Shown one piece after another: positions 60,641-64,000 of a stretch of 64,000 bases of DNA. Within the stretch, counting starts at the first letter, position 1, and every line of letters begins with the position of its first letter. Both the position numbers and the translations under genes were made by a program. Below the pieces are notes generated by a model. The model was not told the DNA's origin. It ran no database searches and was given only the letters and a program-made list of their open reading frames with translations. This DNA comes from Diphasiastrum complanatum (taxonomy: Eukaryota; Streptophyta; Lycopodiopsida; Lycopodiales; Lycopodiaceae), in assembly GCA_029204225.1 (NCBI GenBank), contig CM055096.1, forward strand, positions 74,745,521-74,809,520, written 5' to 3'.

Positions 60641-61250
60641 AGCTTTGATAATTCATAATGCATTCCAATACCAAATTACTGCGCGAAGTCCAAGTTGAAA
60701 TTTTTTTTTTTTGGTGACGGGCACGCTGATCCAATATCCAATTCGCCATACCGGAGTATCGCATCAACGCGCGCCTATTTGATCTGTTCCGGTGTAGCAC
60801 TTCTCCTCTCGCATGGAATTGATATCGGCTCTTTCAAATGCTCGGCCTTATGAAAATGTTCTGAGTGAACAATTATCTCAAAAGAAAAAGTTTCACCTTT
60901 ACGGTGCTTAAATAGGATGAGAGTTTGAATAATTGCCCTCATACACGTTTTTCAATAATACCCATTTAATATTTCTTTAATATTTGTTTAATGATATTGA
61001 AAAAATTCTAGGGTCAGGGCTAATGATGATTCGAAGAGGCTAGTGATAGACTATTTAATGTATTCCGGTGCAGGTACAAATTTTAGGGTCAGTGCTAATG
61101 ATGATTCGGAGAATCTAGTGATAGACTATTTAATGTATTCCGGCGGAGGTACAAATTTGTCTCACTCTGATTGGTGGATAAATATAGGTCGTGGTCCTGA
61201 ATTCACTATTTGACAAATGTATGGCATTCCTTCATTACAATAATTTCTTG
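60641..61250. other. Intergenic sequence with a tandem duplication
   Basis: 60640-60686 resembles 23076-23121. 60722-60775 carries the TGATCCAATATCC and ATCGCATCAACGCG words also seen near 24.9 and 26.6 kb. No gene is seen. Confidence 0.4.
61009..61158 (+). repeat. Tandem duplication, 75-base unit
   Basis: TAGGGTCAGnGCTAATGATG starts at 61009 and 61084, and both copies end CCGGnGnAGGTACAAATTT. Only a few bases differ. Confidence 0.9.
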
Positions 61251-62267
61251 CTAATCACTTGAGAAAAAAACTTCTTTAACTATTCTAAAAAAAGTAGAAT
61301 AAGCATTTCTGCTAATTCTAGAAAAATCACATGCACCCACAATCGCATTTGCATCCAAGTATGATTGAACCTTAATCAAAACAATCATTGCAATTTCATT
61401 TTTCATTTTTTCAAACCGAGCATTTTTCATCATTTCCTTTGCTGACTTTCTTGGCAAAACATGACTTAAAGATGATCCAATGCACGAACAATCTTTTAAA
61501 TAGTTCTTTGCCACCAAACATGATCTGCAACAAACATATGAAACTCAAATTATGTTTAATAAATAAATAATCCATGTTATCAAGTGCAAATCAAACTTAA
61601 ATGACATATACAAATCAAATAAACAGATTATATAAAAACATTCTTGAATGTTCAAATTCTTTTTTTTCTGATTGCTGCTATGTGTAGATAAGTCATCAAT
61701 ATTCTTCATCGGTACTCTCTTTCTTTTCCTCTTCATCATTGTCTTTTTGATAACTTTTATATCCACAACAGATTTTAAACTCTCGGATCGCAACTTTTCC
61801 ATGGATTCTAACATTTCTTGGTTTGATCCTCGAAGAGTAGTGACTGTAGCATTCAACTTTAATATAGCATTCTTGAGTGCATTGTTTTCAACACTAGTGT
61901 GTTGCACGTAATGAAGCAATTGTTGATTTGCACGTTGCAATTGTTGATTAGCAAACTGTAATTGCTGATTAAGACAAGATATGCTATGCATTCCAATATC
62001 ACGCAACCCTTGACAATATCCAAGTAATCCGCTATTTTCTTCACATACAAATATGAGAAGATGAGTTACGGACTTAAAATCTGGACACAAATTGGTAGCT
62101 GGATCATTAGGATAAATTGATCCATCCACCCACAAATCTATATTCATATGATTATTCATTCTCAATTCTCTAACTATAGCAACAACATTCTCTACAACTT
62201 TCGATTTTTTCTTAATAATTGGAGTGCATTCCATAGGAAGAGCAACATGCAAATGGAACATTGCCAT
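61251..62267 (-). CDS. Hypothetical two-exon coiled-coil nuclear protein
   Basis: Exon 1 runs 62267-61612 and exon 2 runs 61524-61251 on the minus strand, with an 87-base GT-AG intron (donor GTATATG, acceptor TTGTTGCAG). Joined length is 930 bases, in frame, for 309 residues. The start has a favourable context (AACAATGGC). The N-terminal half (MAMFHLHVALPMECTPIIKK ... SVTHLLIFVCEENSGLLGY) resembles nothing I know. A repeated QQLQ/ANQQL coiled coil follows (about residues 98-175), then a basic KKTMMKRKRKR nuclear-localisation-like run, and a C-terminal region including SRISRNAYSTFFRIVKEVF. It could be a host gene or a protein of an unrecognised transposon. Function unknown. The intron prediction is mine from sequence only. 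Confidence 0.6.
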
Positions 62268-62704
62268 TGTTGAAAGCTACAATCCGCAAATGCTTCAAAC
62301 TACAGTAAATCTACATGAATAGACCTAGCACACCTTACTTTTGTAATGTTTATGTCGCATTGAAAAATTGTTCCGCCTCATATTTCACTATAAGCATACA
62401 ATGATTCCAAAAGTTCTGCTACTCTCGCTTCAGTTTTTGCATTGAGCACACCAAGATTTTTAGTCTTAAAGCTCTAGTCCCGAATTTTGGAATGAGCATG
62501 AAGAGAAATTATTACATCTCATGCTTAACTAGCTATTGTCTGAAGTTAACCATACCAGTTAAACGTCGGACACGGTCTGAAACTCGGAAAACGACGACAT
62601 AAGTTAACGGTTCACATGCTCTCTCTACGTAACCTCTCTCTAAGGAAGCTGTAGTTTTGGTGTGGATTTCGTACTTTGATCATGTAAAAGATTGGTCGAG
62701 TGAT
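62268..62704. other. Spacer
   Basis: Upstream of the hypothetical gene on its strand. No element is recognised. Confidence 0.4.
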
Positions 62705-62884
62705 GTGTCCAGGTACAATATTGTTGATCAAAAGCTGGTGGCACAACTTGTGTTCTCTTTTTGATTGAATCGAAATGCTGCTAATGAGAATAACGGAGGT
62801 GAGCTAGTTTTTGGAGGAGTTGACCCTAAACATTTCAGTGGGGAGCATATTTATACGCCTGTTACAAGGGAAGGTTATTGGCAG
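62705..62884 (+). pseudogene. Plant aspartic protease (phytepsin-like) exon fragment
   Basis: Reads YNIVDQKLVAQLVFSF, a TGA, then [20 protein letters not shown] and [20 protein letters not shown], followed by GTACAAC as a donor site. This matches the A1-family segment (YNMVxQGLV, FSFWLNRN, [30 protein letters not shown]) of plant vacuolar aspartic proteases. The TGA replaces the TGG of FSFW. Neither catalytic motif (DTG/DSG) lies in this piece, and no neighbouring exons are visible, so it is an isolated fragment. Confidence 0.8.
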
Positions 62885-63232
62885 GTACAACTTGTACTAT
62901 CATTGGTTGTGTTTTGAAGCTGTTTGTGAGGTGTACAATTGTTCATCAAGATTTGACATAATGGCATATGGCAGATCGCAATGGGTGACGTTCTTTTTGG
63001 TGGAAAAAGTACATGTAATTCATATTCGTGAGCACAAATATGATCTGCATGCTAGTGAAAGAATGTGAAAAATTCAATTTTTCATCAATGTCTATTCTTC
63101 GCTACAATTGGAGATCAATTCTCTGATACCGAAATAAATTGATTCGAACTGAAGAATAATTTGATATCGTGAAAGATAGCAAGTATAAGAGCTTGCGCTC
63201 TGATATAGTATTAGGCCTTGAAGAAGAATCAA
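62885..63232. other. Unassigned sequence
   Basis: An 85-codon plus-strand open stretch (62811-63068) overlaps the protease fragment out of frame and is a shadow at its start. The rest shows nothing known. CTCTGATACC-like words appear at about 63119 and 63199. Confidence 0.35.
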
Positions 63233-63245
63233 TGCTCTGATACCA
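63233..63245 (-). other. Copia primer-binding site remnant
   Basis: The minus strand reads TGGTATCAGAGCATTG after an LTR-like end ...TTCCAACA, so a minus-strand copia 5' LTR would begin at about 63246 and extend to the right. No copia gag follows on the left. Confidence 0.6.
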
Positions 63246-64000
63246 TGTTGGAAAGAGGTGTGTAAAAGATAGGTCGAAAAGAATTGAATAAAAAGAATCC
63301 AAATGACAAGAATTAAAAAAGCATTGTCCAAGTATATGGTCTAAAATTGTCTATATGTAATTGGCGTTGTATATGCGACAAGATTTTGTGCTGGAGGATG
63401 TGCTGCAATTGTAATGATAGGGGAAAAATTCCCAATGGGGGATTGGTCTCGCCAGGAAGCCCTACAGGGGAAGGGCCCACACTGCCCTTACGTGAGTGAT
63501 TGGGGAATGCCGCTTCCAATCCCGAGGGCCATCCCAACCACCCCGTGCTCCCTAGCCGATGAGGGTTTTCCAGGCCCCCAGAGGCACGGCTGCAGGGATG
63601 TGTAATTGTAATCTTAGTCCTATCGGTCTTGAGGCCTAGACTTCTCGTCCTCTAGATCGTCCACCCCTCTATGAGGAGGGGAGTTGTTCAAGGCGACGGT
63701 TGTTTCAGAAGAGACAACAACTTGAGATCAGAGGGGAAAACATGATGGTGTTCCCAAAGGGCAGAAATTATGTTAGTTTCAAATGTAGACAAGGGATATA
63801 CTCCGCTTCATCAAATGTGTGTGGAGCTTCAGCCAATGAGCATAGACAATAGTAGCCTCAGAAATATTTTGGATGATCTTTAGCAAACGCGTGCAATGGA
63901 GCTGTATGTTTTGGAGCCACGTATTGATTCGAGTATGTATTCTTATGGATAGAACGCCAATGACATTGCTCTGGCCACTCTTTGTGTTGCCTGTGTCACT
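63246..64000. other. Possible copia LTR and flank to the window end
   Basis: Starts TGTTGGAAAGAGG next to the primer-site remnant, as a minus-strand LTR should. 63440-63680 is GC-richer than its surroundings. There is no second LTR in the window, so limits cannot be set. Confidence 0.35.

Noticed and set aside
1..64000. CRISPR arrays, operons or other prokaryotic systems
   Set aside because: The window is plant nuclear DNA; the short repeats seen are microsatellites, tandem duplications and LTRs.

Overview
This is nuclear DNA of a land plant. The clues are plant-type Ty1/copia elements primed by initiator tRNA-Met, Ty3/gypsy elements with a tRNA-Asp-like primer site, GT-AG introns, and a full-length UPL1/UPL2-type HECT ubiquitin ligase gene. 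I cannot name the species. The ligase looks fairly divergent from the flowering-plant proteins I remember, so a fern or another non-model lineage is possible, but that is only an impression.

Layout. 1-23 kb is a nest of retrotransposons. A gypsy element on the minus strand (gag near 22.44 kb, 3' LTR at 1.28-1.92 kb) carries a long extra reading frame between integrase and the 3' LTR. That frame is split by a 10.7-kb block holding two related copia elements in tandem: a domain-complete one (A, 4672-10510) and a shortened one without reverse transcriptase (B, 10520-15335). Integrase remnants of another gypsy element lie at 1-1.28 kb. 23-28.3 kb is AT-rich and mostly unassigned, but holds two fold-back hairpins and the most unusual item in the window: a decayed reading frame at 24997-26130 that starts with a complete histone-H3-like domain and seems to continue into a long Ser/Pro-rich extension. 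28.3-32.7 kb is a second gypsy copy in which a large deletion fuses gag directly to the middle of integrase. A coiled-coil fragment follows at 32.7-33.3 kb.

36466-53525 (+) is the only clearly intact conserved host gene: 15 coding exons that join in frame at every junction into a predicted 3868-residue UPL1/2-like E3 ligase. It has armadillo-like N-terminal regions, UBA and UIM motifs, acidic stretches, UBM-type repeats and a HECT domain whose catalytic cysteine codon is split by the last intron.

53.5-64 kb is intergenic sequence with a duplicated tRNA-like (SINE-type) segment, a copia reverse-transcriptase remnant, a third gypsy LTR with primer site and leader, a possibly intact two-exon gene for a 309-residue coiled-coil protein of unknown function (minus strand), a single decayed aspartic-protease exon, and a copia primer-site remnant.

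The retroelements appear to form sets: copia A could have supplied proteins for copia B, and the gypsy copies share LTR, leader, gag and the extra frame. All of them carry stops or frameshifts.
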